Assembly: GCF_030813715.1 (NCBI RefSeq)
Contig: NZ_JAUSUZ010000001.1
Location: 3,472,001-3,536,000 of the forward strand
DNA from: Catenuloplanes indicus
Lineage (GTDB): Bacteria > Actinomycetota > Actinomycetes > Mycobacteriales > Micromonosporaceae
Reading direction: 5' to 3'
DNA length: 64,000 bases
Shown: one piece after another, positions 26,347 to 33,673 of the stretch
Layout of the letters: each line of letters opens with the position of its first letter
Numbering within the stretch: position 1 is the stretch's first letter
Notes under the pieces: generated by a model
Database searches by the model: none
Told to the model about the DNA's origin: nothing
Seen by the model: the letters and a program-made list of their open reading frames with translations, nothing else
Translations under genes and position numbers: made by a program

Positions 26347-26982
26347 ATGCGCCCGGTACGGAGACTCACGCTCACCGATGACGTCTACACGTCCGTGCAG
26401 ACACTGATCATGGATCACGCGGTCGCGCCGGGCGAGAAGATCAACATCGACGCGCTGGCACGCCGTCTGCAGGTCTCCCCCACGCCGGTACGGGAGGCGC
26501 TGGCCCGGCTGGAGTCCGACGGGCTGGTCCGCAAGCGCGCGCTGGTCGGCTACACCGCGTCGCCGCTGCTCAGCCGCGCGGAGTTCGAGGATCTGATCGA
26601 GATGCGGCTGCTGCTGGAACCGGCCGCGGCGGCGAAGGCGGTCCACGCCGAAGACCTGCGCGCCGAGGCGGACCTGCCGGTGCAGCCGGACGCGCCGGGC
26701 TTCCAGGGCATCGCCGGGTTCACCGCGCAGGACGCCCGGTTCCACCACCGGGTCGCGGAGCTGTCCGGCAACGGCATGCTGCACGACGCGATCGTCCGGC
26801 TCCGCTCGCACCTGCACCTGTTCCGGCTCAACTTCCCGCAGAGCCACTACGGGACCAGCGCGGCCGAGCACCACCGGATCGTCGACGCGATCGCGGCCGG
26901 GGACGGCGCCGCGGCCGGTGCGGCGATGCACGACCACATCACCGCCGCCCGCGAGCGGCACCTGTCCTACTTCGGGAGCTGA
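26347..26982 (+). CDS. GntR regulator, FadR subfamily (FCD domain)
   Basis: The product is 211 residues. The N-terminal winged helix (about 8-75) contains INIDALARRLQVSPTPVREALARLE, the standard GntR recognition segment. The FCD effector domain (about 90-205) has metal-ligand residues in DARFHHRVAELSGN and AAEHHRIVDAI. FCD regulators sense carboxylates such as lactate, gluconate or aldonates, fitting both neighbours: lutABC downstream and the sugar-oxidation genes opposite. Five bases separate its TGA from the lutA start, so it is the first gene of that operon and probably autoregulated through the palindrome at 26296-26309. Confidence 0.92.
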   Translation: MRPVRRLTLTDDVYTSVQTLIMDHAVAPGEKINIDALARRLQVSPTPVREALARLESDGLVRKRALVGYTASPLLSRAEFEDLIEMRLLLEPAAAAKAVHAEDLRAEADLPVQPDAPGFQGIAGFTAQDARFHHRVAELSGNGMLHDAIVRLRSHLHLFRLNFPQSHYGTSAAEHHRIVDAIAAGDGAAAGAAMHDHITAARERHLSYFGS

Positions 26983-26986
26983 TGCC

Positions 26987-27721
26987 GTGCGGATAGCGCT
27001 CTTCATCACCTGCGTGAACGACCTGATGTACCCGGACACCGGCAGGGCCGTGGTATCCATTCTGGAGCGCCTCGGGCACACCGTCGACTTCCCGGAGGCG
27101 CAGACCTGCTGCGGCCAGATGCACGCGAACAGCGGCTACCGCGCGGAGGCGATGCCGATGGTGCGCGGGTTCGTGGGCACGTTCCGGCGCTACGACGCGG
27201 TGGTGGCCCCGTCCGGCTCCTGCGTGGCGATGGTGCGCGACTCGTACCCCCGGCTGGCCCTCGGCGATCCCGATCTGGAGCGGGGTGTGGCGGAGGTGGC
27301 GCCGCGCACGTACGAACTCGCGGAACTGCTGGTCGACGTGCTGGGCGTGACGGACCTGGGCGCGGTCTTCCCGCACACGGTGACGTATCACCCGACCTGT
27401 CACGGGCTGCGCATGCTGCGCCTCGGCGACAAGCCGCTGGCGCTGCTGCGCGCGGTGCGCGGTCTCCAGCTGCGCGAGCTGGCCGGCGCGGCGGAGTGCT
27501 GCGGGTTCGGCGGCACGTTCGCGGTGAAGAACGCCGGGGTCTCGGCCGCGATGCTGGCCGACAAGTGCGGCGCGGTCGACGACACCGGCGCCGAGTACGT
27601 CGTCGCGGCGGACAACTCGTGCCTGACGCACATCGGCGGCGGGCTGTCCCGCCGTGCCACGTCGACCGCGAGACCGATCCACTACGCCGAGATCCTCGCC
27701 AGCACCGGGAGTGCATCGTGA
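26987..27721 (+). CDS. lutA: LutA/LldE: lactate oxidation complex, cysteine-rich subunit
   Basis: The product is 244 residues. Two CCG domains are evident: FITCVNDLMYP and AQTCCGQMHANSGY in the first half, and TYHPTCHG with ECCGFGGTFAV in the second, the heterodisulphide-reductase-type cysteine sets that bind Fe-S clusters. LutABC together oxidise L-lactate to pyruvate without the flavin enzyme LldD. It starts at GTG 26987 after GGGAG. It overlaps lutB by four bases (GTGA), giving strict coupling. The position directly behind a GntR gene matches the lut/lld arrangement known in many bacteria. Confidence 0.95.
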   Translation: MRIALFITCVNDLMYPDTGRAVVSILERLGHTVDFPEAQTCCGQMHANSGYRAEAMPMVRGFVGTFRRYDAVVAPSGSCVAMVRDSYPRLALGDPDLERGVAEVAPRTYELAELLVDVLGVTDLGAVFPHTVTYHPTCHGLRMLRLGDKPLALLRAVRGLQLRELAGAAECCGFGGTFAVKNAGVSAAMLADKCGAVDDTGAEYVVAADNSCLTHIGGGLSRRATSTARPIHYAEILASTGSAS

Positions 27722-29121
27722 ACGGGACCGGGAACATCGTCGCGCTGAAACCGTTCCCGGACGCGGCGCGGCTGGAGCTGGACGACGCGCAACTGCGGGC
27801 GAACCTGCGACGCGCCACGCACACGATCCGGGACAAGCGGCTGCGCGTGGTCGGCGAGGTCGACGACTGGGAGGCACTGCGCCGGGCCGGTGCCGCGATC
27901 AAGGACGACGTGCTGGCCCGCCTGCCCGAGCTGCTGGAACAGTTCGAGGCGTCGGTGACCCGGGCCGGCGCGGTGGTGCACTGGGCCCGGGACGCGGACG
28001 AGGCGTGCGAGATCGTCACCCGGCTGGTCCAGGAGACCGCGGCGCGCGAGGTGGTCAAGGTCAAGTCGATGGCCACCCAGGAGATCGGGCTCAACGAGGC
28101 GCTGGAGGCGGTCGGCATCGAGGCCACCGAGACCGACCTCGCGGAGCTCATCGTGCAGCTCGCCGACGACACGCCGTCACACATCCTGGTCCCGGCGATC
28201 CACTACAACCGCAGCCAGATCCGGGACATCTTCCGGTCCCGCATGCCCGGCGCCGCGGCCGACCTGACCGACGACCCGCCCGCGCTGGCCGAGGCCGCGC
28301 GCAAGCACCTGCGGGCCAAGTTCCTCAGCGCCACGGTCGGCGTCTCCGGCGCGAACTTCGCGATCGCGGACACCGGCACGCTGGTCGTGGTCGAGTCCGA
28401 GGGCAACGGGCGGATGTGCCTGACGCTGCCGCAGACGCTGATCTCCGTGGTCGGCATCGAGAAGATCCTGCCGACGTTCGCCGAGCTGGAGGTGTTCCTG
28501 CAGCTGCTGCCGCGCTCGTCGACCGGGGAGCGGATGAACCCGTACACGTCGATGTGGACCGGGGTCACGCCCGGCGACGGGCCGCAGGCCACGCACGTCG
28601 TGCTGATCGACAACGGGCGAACCGCGACGCTGGGTGACGAGGTCGGGCGGCAGGCGCTGCGGTGCATCCGCTGTTCCGCGTGCCTGAACGTGTGCCCGGT
28701 CTACGAGCGGGTGGGCGGGCACGCGTACGGGTCGGTCTATCCCGGGCCGATCGGCGCGATCCTGTCGCCGCAGATGACCGGCGAGGGTGCGAACAAGACG
28801 CTGCCGTACGCGTCGTCGCTCTGCGGCGCCTGTTTCGACGCCTGCCCGGTGCGGATCGACATCCCCCAGGTGCTGGTGCACCTGCGGCAGAAAGGGCCGA
28901 AACCCCCGGCGGAACGGGCCGCGTTCCGGTCGCTCGCCTGGATCATGCGGGACCGGCGCCGGTACGCCGCCGCGCTGCGTGCCGCCCGCCGGGGCAGCGC
29001 GCCGCTGCGCGGGTTCGGGCGCCTGCGCCGGCTGCCGTGGCCGGCCTCCGCGTGGACGGACAGCCGGGACGTGCCGCTGCCGCCGAAGCAGACCTTCCGG
29101 GAATGGTGGGCCAAGCGATGA
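27718..29121 (+). CDS. lutB: LutB/LldF: iron-sulphur lactate oxidation subunit
   Basis: The product is 467 residues. An LUD domain (about 60-300; VKVKSMATQEIGLNEAL, SGANFAIADTGTLVVVESEG) is followed by a bacterial ferredoxin-like double [4Fe-4S] region: CIRCSACLNVCPVYE (about 316-330) and SLCGACFDACPVRID (about 369-383). This is the electron-transfer subunit of the L-lactate oxidising LutABC complex. It overlaps lutA by four bases and lutC by four bases (ATGA at 29118-29121). The C-terminal 70 residues are Arg-rich and end FREWWAKR, usual for the family. Confidence 0.96.
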   Translation: MNGTGNIVALKPFPDAARLELDDAQLRANLRRATHTIRDKRLRVVGEVDDWEALRRAGAAIKDDVLARLPELLEQFEASVTRAGAVVHWARDADEACEIVTRLVQETAAREVVKVKSMATQEIGLNEALEAVGIEATETDLAELIVQLADDTPSHILVPAIHYNRSQIRDIFRSRMPGAAADLTDDPPALAEAARKHLRAKFLSATVGVSGANFAIADTGTLVVVESEGNGRMCLTLPQTLISVVGIEKILPTFAELEVFLQLLPRSSTGERMNPYTSMWTGVTPGDGPQATHVVLIDNGRTATLGDEVGRQALRCIRCSACLNVCPVYERVGGHAYGSVYPGPIGAILSPQMTGEGANKTLPYASSLCGACFDACPVRIDIPQVLVHLRQKGPKPPAERAAFRSLAWIMRDRRRYAAALRAARRGSAPLRGFGRLRRLPWPASAWTDSRDVPLPPKQTFREWWAKR

Positions 29122-29729
29122 GCGACGCGCGTACGGAGATCCTGGCCCGGGTCCGGGCCCGCCGCCCAGCCTCGGCGCCGCCGGTGCCCCGCGACTACCG
29201 GCGCGACGTGCCCGGCATCGACGTGGTCGAGGTGCTGGTGGACCGGCTGGCCGACTACAAGGCCGGTGTGCACCGGGCGTCCGCGGTGTCGCTGGCGGAC
29301 GTGCTCGGCGGCCTGCTGACGGCCTCGTCCACCGTGGTGGTGCCGCCCGGTCTGCCGGCCTCGTGGATCCCCGGCCCGGTCCTGCGGGACTCGCCCGGCG
29401 CACCGGTCCCGGTCGCCGCGCTCGACGCACCCGGCGTCACCGTGGTCACCGGCGTCGCGGTCGCGATCGCGGTCACCGGCACGCTGATCCTGGACGCCGC
29501 TCCGGACCAGGGCCGGCGGGTACTCAGCCTGGTGCCGGACCACCACGTCTGCGTGGTCTGGATGGACCAGATCTGCGGCGGCGTACCGGCCGCGCTCGGC
29601 CGGCTCACCGACCCGGCGCGGCCGCTCACGCTCATCTCCGGGCCGTCCGCGACCAGCGACATCGAACTCAACCGGGTGGAGGGCGTGCACGGCCCTCGCC
29701 GGCTGGACGTCGTCATCGCCACGCGCTGA
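29118..29729 (+). CDS. lutC: LutC/LldG: LUD-domain lactate oxidation subunit
   Basis: The product is 203 residues. It consists of a single LUD domain with VTGVAVAIAVTGTLILDAAP (about 109-128) and LVPDHHVCVVWMDQI, ending in the signature SATSDIELNRVEGVHGPRRL. It completes the LutABC complex that oxidises L-lactate to pyruvate. The ATG overlaps the lutB stop. No lactate permease gene (lutP/lldP) follows; the next gene is a lipoprotein on the other strand. The lactate handled here may therefore be produced inside the cell. Confidence 0.95.
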   Translation: MSDARTEILARVRARRPASAPPVPRDYRRDVPGIDVVEVLVDRLADYKAGVHRASAVSLADVLGGLLTASSTVVVPPGLPASWIPGPVLRDSPGAPVPVAALDAPGVTVVTGVAVAIAVTGTLILDAAPDQGRRVLSLVPDHHVCVVWMDQICGGVPAALGRLTDPARPLTLISGPSATSDIELNRVEGVHGPRRLDVVIATR

Positions 29730-29730
29730 A

Positions 29731-29747
29731 GGGGGCCGCGCGCCCCC
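29731..29747. terminator. short hairpin between lutC and the convergent lipoprotein gene
   Basis: GGGGGC (29731-29736) pairs with GCCCCC (29742-29747) around CGCGC. The region is C-rich without a T tract. It is plausible as a bidirectional terminator but weak. Confidence 0.4.
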
Positions 29748-29767
29748 GCGGCGCGACCCCCGGCTCA

Positions 29768-30565
29768 TCAGGCGTTGAACAGCTCGTAGAGGATCTCGGG
29801 TGTCTCCGCGGTCTCGGCCGCGGCCGGCGGTGCGACCGCGGTGGCGCCGCCGTACGCGTAGGTGACCTCGTAGGAGTACGCCGGCACGGCACCGATCGCC
29901 GGGATCTCGACGGTGAGCGCGGTCAGCTGACCGGCCGGGTCCACGGTGGCGGTGAACGGGACGGCCTCGACCGTGTCACCGGCCTTCGCCACGTCGATCT
30001 GCTCCCACCCGGTGACGCCGGTCAGGTCGAGCGTGCCGGCGTACGTACCGGTGCCGGTCCCGGTGACGCCGGACGCGGTGGCGAGCAGCGCACCGGCGTT
30101 GCCCGGGTCGACGTCGGCCGGCGTGAACGACGTGGGCAGCGCGTCGGCGTCGCCGCCGGTGCGGGCCGGGTCGACCTTCAGCCACCTGTCCGGCAGCTCC
30201 GGCAGACCCGGCAGGTCCCGGTCCGCGTCGAACGTGATGCGCACCCAGGACTCCGCGCCGACGACCCGGAACCGCATGTTCATCGTGAATCCGGCCTCCT
30301 TCTCCTCGTACGACGTGGCCAGGTCGTAGCTCTTCGCGACCGGACTGGAGACACCCGTCATGTGCTGGGGCGTCCCCTCGGCGTCCAGGCCGGCGACGGT
30401 GTAGCCGAACGGTGCCGCGCCCGGGCCCGGCGCGGACGCGGTCAGCACCTCCTCGGGGGTCTTCGCGGCCACGGCCGCGACCTCCTCGGTGAGGCCGCAG
30501 CCGGACAGACCCGCGACCATGAGGAGCGCGAGACCGGCGGCACGGGACGCTACTGCAGCAGACAT
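29768..30565 (-). CDS. LppX/LprG-like lipoprotein (putative)
   Basis: This 265-residue precursor has a lipoprotein signal, with lipobox VAGLSGC and acyl-Cys near residue 23. The mature part is rich in Thr, Gly and Asp and contains repeated beta-strand patterns: FGYTVAGL, FTMNMRFRVVGAESWVRITF and YSYEVTYAYGG. Together with the dominant beta character this resembles the half-barrel LppX/LprAFG lipoproteins, which carry lipids to the cell surface. The assignment is from shape, not close identity. The ATG at 30565 directly precedes the hydrophobic core. It is divergent from the SARP fusion gene with 162 bases between. Confidence 0.65.
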   Translation of the reverse strand: MSAAVASRAAGLALLMVAGLSGCGLTEEVAAVAAKTPEEVLTASAPGPGAAPFGYTVAGLDAEGTPQHMTGVSSPVAKSYDLATSYEEKEAGFTMNMRFRVVGAESWVRITFDADRDLPGLPELPDRWLKVDPARTGGDADALPTSFTPADVDPGNAGALLATASGVTGTGTGTYAGTLDLTGVTGWEQIDVAKAGDTVEAVPFTATVDPAGQLTALTVEIPAIGAVPAYSYEVTYAYGGATAVAPPAAAETAETPEILYELFNA

Positions 30566-30727
30566 GTCACATAGCTCTCTGTCGAAACGAAGGACGTGCC
30601 GGGAACCGTCGCGGACGCCGCTGCCGGATCGCTGCCGAGCCACTGCCGGATCCTGCCGATCGACTGCCACACCAGGGAAATGTGCTGCTAGAGTCGCCCC
30701 CGCGAGCCTTGGGGGGAGGAGACGCAG

Positions 30728-32299
30728 GTGCCGGTCCGCTATGGAATTCTCGGCCCGTTGCGGGCGACGGCCGGCGGCGGCGAGGTCGACCTCGGGCCGG
30801 CGAAACAGCGCGCGGTGCTCGCGCTGCTGCTCCTCGAAGCGAACCGCCCGGTCCCGGCCGCCGCGATCGTGGACGCGGTGTGGGCCGACGACCCACCGGA
30901 GAACGGCGCGAACGTGGTGCAGAAGCACATCGCCGGGCTGCGCCGGGCGCTGGAGCCGGACCGGTCGCCCCGCGCGCCCAGCAGCGTGCTCACCCTGGAC
31001 GGTGCCGGCTACCGGCTGCTCGTCGAGCCGGGCGCGCTGGACACCGACACCTTCGACTCGTCGGTACGCGGTGCCCGCGCGCTGCTGGCCGACGGTGACC
31101 CGGGTGCCGCTGCCACCGCGCTGCGGTCCGCGCTGCTGCTCTGGCGCGGCCAGGCGCTGGCCGGGTTCGGCGGTCGCGTCTTCGACACCGCGCGCCGGCG
31201 GCTGGACGACACCCGCGGCGCGGCCTGGGAGCTGCTGGCCGAGGCGGAGCTGGCGCTGGGCCGGCACGCGTCGCTCGGCGCGGAGCTGGCCCGGGTGGTC
31301 GAGGAGTTCCCGGCGCGGGAGGAACTGCGCGGTGCGCTGCTGCTGGCGCTCTACCGGCAGGGGCGGCAGGCCGAGGCGCTGACCGCGTTCCGCGAGGCGC
31401 GCGACTATCTGCACGACGAGTTCGGGGTGGAGCCGGGCGAGCGGCTGCAGGACCTGCACCGGCGGATCCTCCGCTCGGACGCGTCGCTGGCGCTCCCGGC
31501 GGCGGCGCCCGCGCCCGCGGTGTCACCGGCACCGGCGGTCGTCGTGCCGGTGCCCGCGCAGCCGGCCGCCGTGCCGCCGGTCGTCGTGCACCTGTCCGCT
31601 CCGGCCGCCCGGCGGGTGGACCTGTCCGGCCGGGCCTGGATGAAGGCCGTCCTGTTCGGCGGCATCGCGTTCGGGTCGCTCGGCTGGCTGACCTGGCTGG
31701 TCATCGGCATCGTGGCCTGGGTGCGGCGCAGCTGGGGGCACGGCGCCGCCGCCGTCCTCTACGCGATGTGCCTGGTCGGCATGATCGTGCTCATCGAGAG
31801 CGGCAAGCTCGACCCGGAGAGCGACCTGGTCTCCGTCTGGGACGTCTACATGGCGATCTGCGTGGTGGTCCCGATGCTGGCCGGCGCGCTGCACGGAGTG
31901 CTGCTGGCGTTCGTCCCGCGGCCGGCCGGCGGCGCGACCGGCGAGGTCCTCGCGGACGAGGTGCGGGAGGCCAACCGGCAGCAGGCCCGGCAGATCCTCA
32001 CCTACCGGCCGGACATCGCGGCCGAGCTGGGCATCGGCCGGCCGGACCTGATCCGCTGGTACGACGACGGTGGCCTGCTCGACGTGAACGCCGTGCCGGA
32101 GGCGCTGCTGGTGACGCTGCCCGGGGTGACCGCCGAGATGGCCCACGACCTGGCCGCGGAACGCGCGCGCGGCGGGCCGTTCGGCTCACCGGAGGACCTG
32201 GTGGCCCGCGGCGCGCTACCCCGGCGCCGCGCCGACGCGCTGCGGCCGTTGCTGATCTTCGGCGCCGGAACGCCTACGACGGCGCTCCGGCGAGACTGA
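30728..32299 (+). CDS. SARP/BTAD regulator fused to a three-helix membrane region and a helix-hairpin-helix domain
   Basis: The product is 523 residues. Residues 1-95 form an OmpR-type winged helix (VRYGILGPLRAT through LTLDGAGYRLL). Residues about 96-245 are the BTAD bundle typical of SARP/AfsR activators. A Pro/Ala/Val linker (250-295) leads to three hydrophobic helices (about 305-332, 340-357, 372-396). A cytoplasmic tail follows with a ComEA-like helix-hairpin-helix (about 451-497: LDVNAVPEALLVTLPG, then GGPFGSPEDLVARGAL). GGAGGA seven bases before the GTG at 30728 fixes the start. A SARP held in the membrane with a second DNA- or protein-binding domain is unusual. Its last 26 bases overlap convergent cvnD. 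Confidence 0.88.
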   Translation: MPVRYGILGPLRATAGGGEVDLGPAKQRAVLALLLLEANRPVPAAAIVDAVWADDPPENGANVVQKHIAGLRRALEPDRSPRAPSSVLTLDGAGYRLLVEPGALDTDTFDSSVRGARALLADGDPGAAATALRSALLLWRGQALAGFGGRVFDTARRRLDDTRGAAWELLAEAELALGRHASLGAELARVVEEFPAREELRGALLLALYRQGRQAEALTAFREARDYLHDEFGVEPGERLQDLHRRILRSDASLALPAAAPAPAVSPAPAVVVPVPAQPAAVPPVVVHLSAPAARRVDLSGRAWMKAVLFGGIAFGSLGWLTWLVIGIVAWVRRSWGHGAAAVLYAMCLVGMIVLIESGKLDPESDLVSVWDVYMAICVVVPMLAGALHGVLLAFVPRPAGGATGEVLADEVREANRQQARQILTYRPDIAAELGIGRPDLIRWYDDGGLLDVNAVPEALLVTLPGVTAEMAHDLAAERARGGPFGSPEDLVARGALPRRRADALRPLLIFGAGTPTTALRRD

Positions 32300-32876
32300 G
32301 GCCGCGGCGCTCGGCCACGTACTCCACCAGCGCGATCAGCACGCTCTTGCCGGACCGGCGGTCCCGGGCGTCGCACAGCACGATCGGCACCTCCGGGTCG
32401 AGGTCGAGCGCGGTCCGCAGCGCGGCCTCGGTGATCTGCTTGTGCCCCTCGAACATGTTGACCGCGACCACGAACGGCGTGCCGCGCTGCTCGAAGTAGT
32501 CGACGGACGGGAAGCAGTCCGCGAGCCGCCGGGTGTCGGCCAGCACGACCGCGCCGAGCGCGCCGAACGCCAGCTCGTCCCAGAGGAACCAGAACCGGTC
32601 CTGGCCGGGCGTGCCGAACAGGTAGATCTGCAGGTCCTCGCTGATCGTGATGCGCCCGAAGTCCATCGCGACCGTGGTGGTGCCCTTCTGCTCGACGCCG
32701 AACGTGTCGTCCACGTCCAGCCCGAGGCCGGTCAGCACCTCCTCGGTCTGCAGTGGCCGGACCTCGCTGACGGAGCCGACCAGCGTGGTCTTCCCGGCGC
32801 CGAAGCCACCCGCGATCAAGATCTTGAGAGCCGTCGGTACGGTGACCGACTGCTCGTCATAGCGCACGGAGCCCAT
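32274..32876 (-). CDS. cvnD: CvnD-type small GTPase of a conservon
   Basis: This 200-residue GTP-binding protein has the P-loop GGFGAGKTTLVG (about 20-31), a G3-like segment FGTPGQDRFWFLW (about 84-96) and a NKxD-equivalent AVNMFEGHKQ (about 132-141). This is the CvnD family of Streptomyces conservons, where CvnA (sensor kinase-like), B (roadblock), C (DUF742) and D form a membrane complex like eukaryotic G-protein signalling. The ATG at 32876 overlaps cvnC by 20 bases. Its 3' end overlaps the convergent SARP fusion gene by 26 bases. A P450 gene, often the fifth conservon member, is not adjacent. Confidence 0.95.
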   Translation of the reverse strand: MGSVRYDEQSVTVPTALKILIAGGFGAGKTTLVGSVSEVRPLQTEEVLTGLGLDVDDTFGVEQKGTTTVAMDFGRITISEDLQIYLFGTPGQDRFWFLWDELAFGALGAVVLADTRRLADCFPSVDYFEQRGTPFVVAVNMFEGHKQITEAALRTALDLDPEVPIVLCDARDRRSGKSVLIALVEYVAERRGLSLAGAPS

Positions 32877-33261
32877 TAACAACCGCCTTGAGGATGTCTT
32901 CGTCATGCCGGCGAGCCGCGGGCGGCTCGTACATGGAGATCAGGTCGGCGGCCAGCAGGTCGCCGAGGAGGACCCGGATCACGCCGAGCGCCAGGTTCAG
33001 TTTCGCGGCCACCTCGGCCACCGAGAGCGGCTCCCGCGAGGCTGCGAGGATCGCGCGCTGCTCCGGGCTCAGGTGGGCCGGCCACGCGTTCTCCCCGCCC
33101 CGGGAGACGACGAACGCCACCAGGTCGAACCCGCCGGCTACCGGGCGCACCCGGCCGCCGGTCACCGCGTAGGCGCGGACGACCGGGCCGGCGTCGTCGT
33201 CCATCCAGTGCGTCTCCGGCTCGTCCGGCCGCCGCGGCATGTCCGGTGGTCTATCCCGCAT
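32857..33261 (-). CDS. cvnC: CvnC-type DUF742 protein
   Basis: The product is 134 residues. DUF742 is a winged-helix-like domain; recognisable parts are VRAYAVTGGRVRP (about 27-39), EQRAILAASREPLSVAEVAAKL (in two blocks), LNLALGVIRVLLGDL and the closing DEDILKAVVNGLRAL. In conservons this protein bridges the roadblock protein and the GTPase. The gene overlaps cvnB by 11 bases and cvnD by 20 bases, the tight overlaps expected of cvn operons. The N-terminal Pro/Arg-rich 25 residues are variable in the family. Confidence 0.95.
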   Translation of the reverse strand: MRDRPPDMPRRPDEPETHWMDDDAGPVVRAYAVTGGRVRPVAGGFDLVAFVVSRGGENAWPAHLSPEQRAILAASREPLSVAEVAAKLNLALGVIRVLLGDLLAADLISMYEPPAARRHDEDILKAVVNGLRAL

Positions 33262-33673
33262 CAGTGTGCACCCCCGGGGTTCGCTGGGTGGCGCTCATGG
33301 TCTGCCCCACCCGGGTGACGAGCATGGCCATCTCGTACGCGATCAGCCCGATGTCGGAGTCCGACGCGGCGAGCACGGCGAGGCACGCACCCGCCCCGGC
33401 CGCGGTCACGAACAGGTACGCGGACTCCATCTCGACCACGGTCTGCCGAACCGGACCGGCGCCGAAGTGGCGGCTGGCGCCCTTGGCGAGGCTCTGGAAG
33501 CCGGCCGCCATCGCGGACATGTGCTCCGCGTCCTCCCGGCTCAGACTCCGCGACGAGCCCATCAGCAGGCCGTCGGAGGAGAGCACCACCGCCTGGTGCG
33601 CCGTCGGGACCCGGTCGATCAGGTCGTCGAGCAGCCAGTTGAGGTTGGCGGAGGAGGTCATCTGCTGTGCCAC
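33251..33673 (-). CDS. cvnB: CvnB-type roadblock/LC7 protein
   Basis: The product is 140 residues. The roadblock/LC7 fold covers nearly all of it: LNWLLDDLIDRVPTAHQAVV, SSDGLLMGSS, MSAMAAGFQSLAKGASRHFG and LFVTAAGAGACLAVLA. Roadblock proteins act as GTPase regulators or scaffolds; in conservons CvnB interacts with CvnA and CvnD. A GTG at 33673 with AGGGACG upstream abuts the cvnA stop exactly; an ATG at 33661, four codons later, is an alternative. It is encoded directly downstream of the sensor kinase. Confidence 0.95.
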   Translation of the reverse strand: MAQQMTSSANLNWLLDDLIDRVPTAHQAVVLSSDGLLMGSSRSLSREDAEHMSAMAAGFQSLAKGASRHFGAGPVRQTVVEMESAYLFVTAAGAGACLAVLAASDSDIGLIAYEMAMLVTRVGQTMSATQRTPGVHTDAG

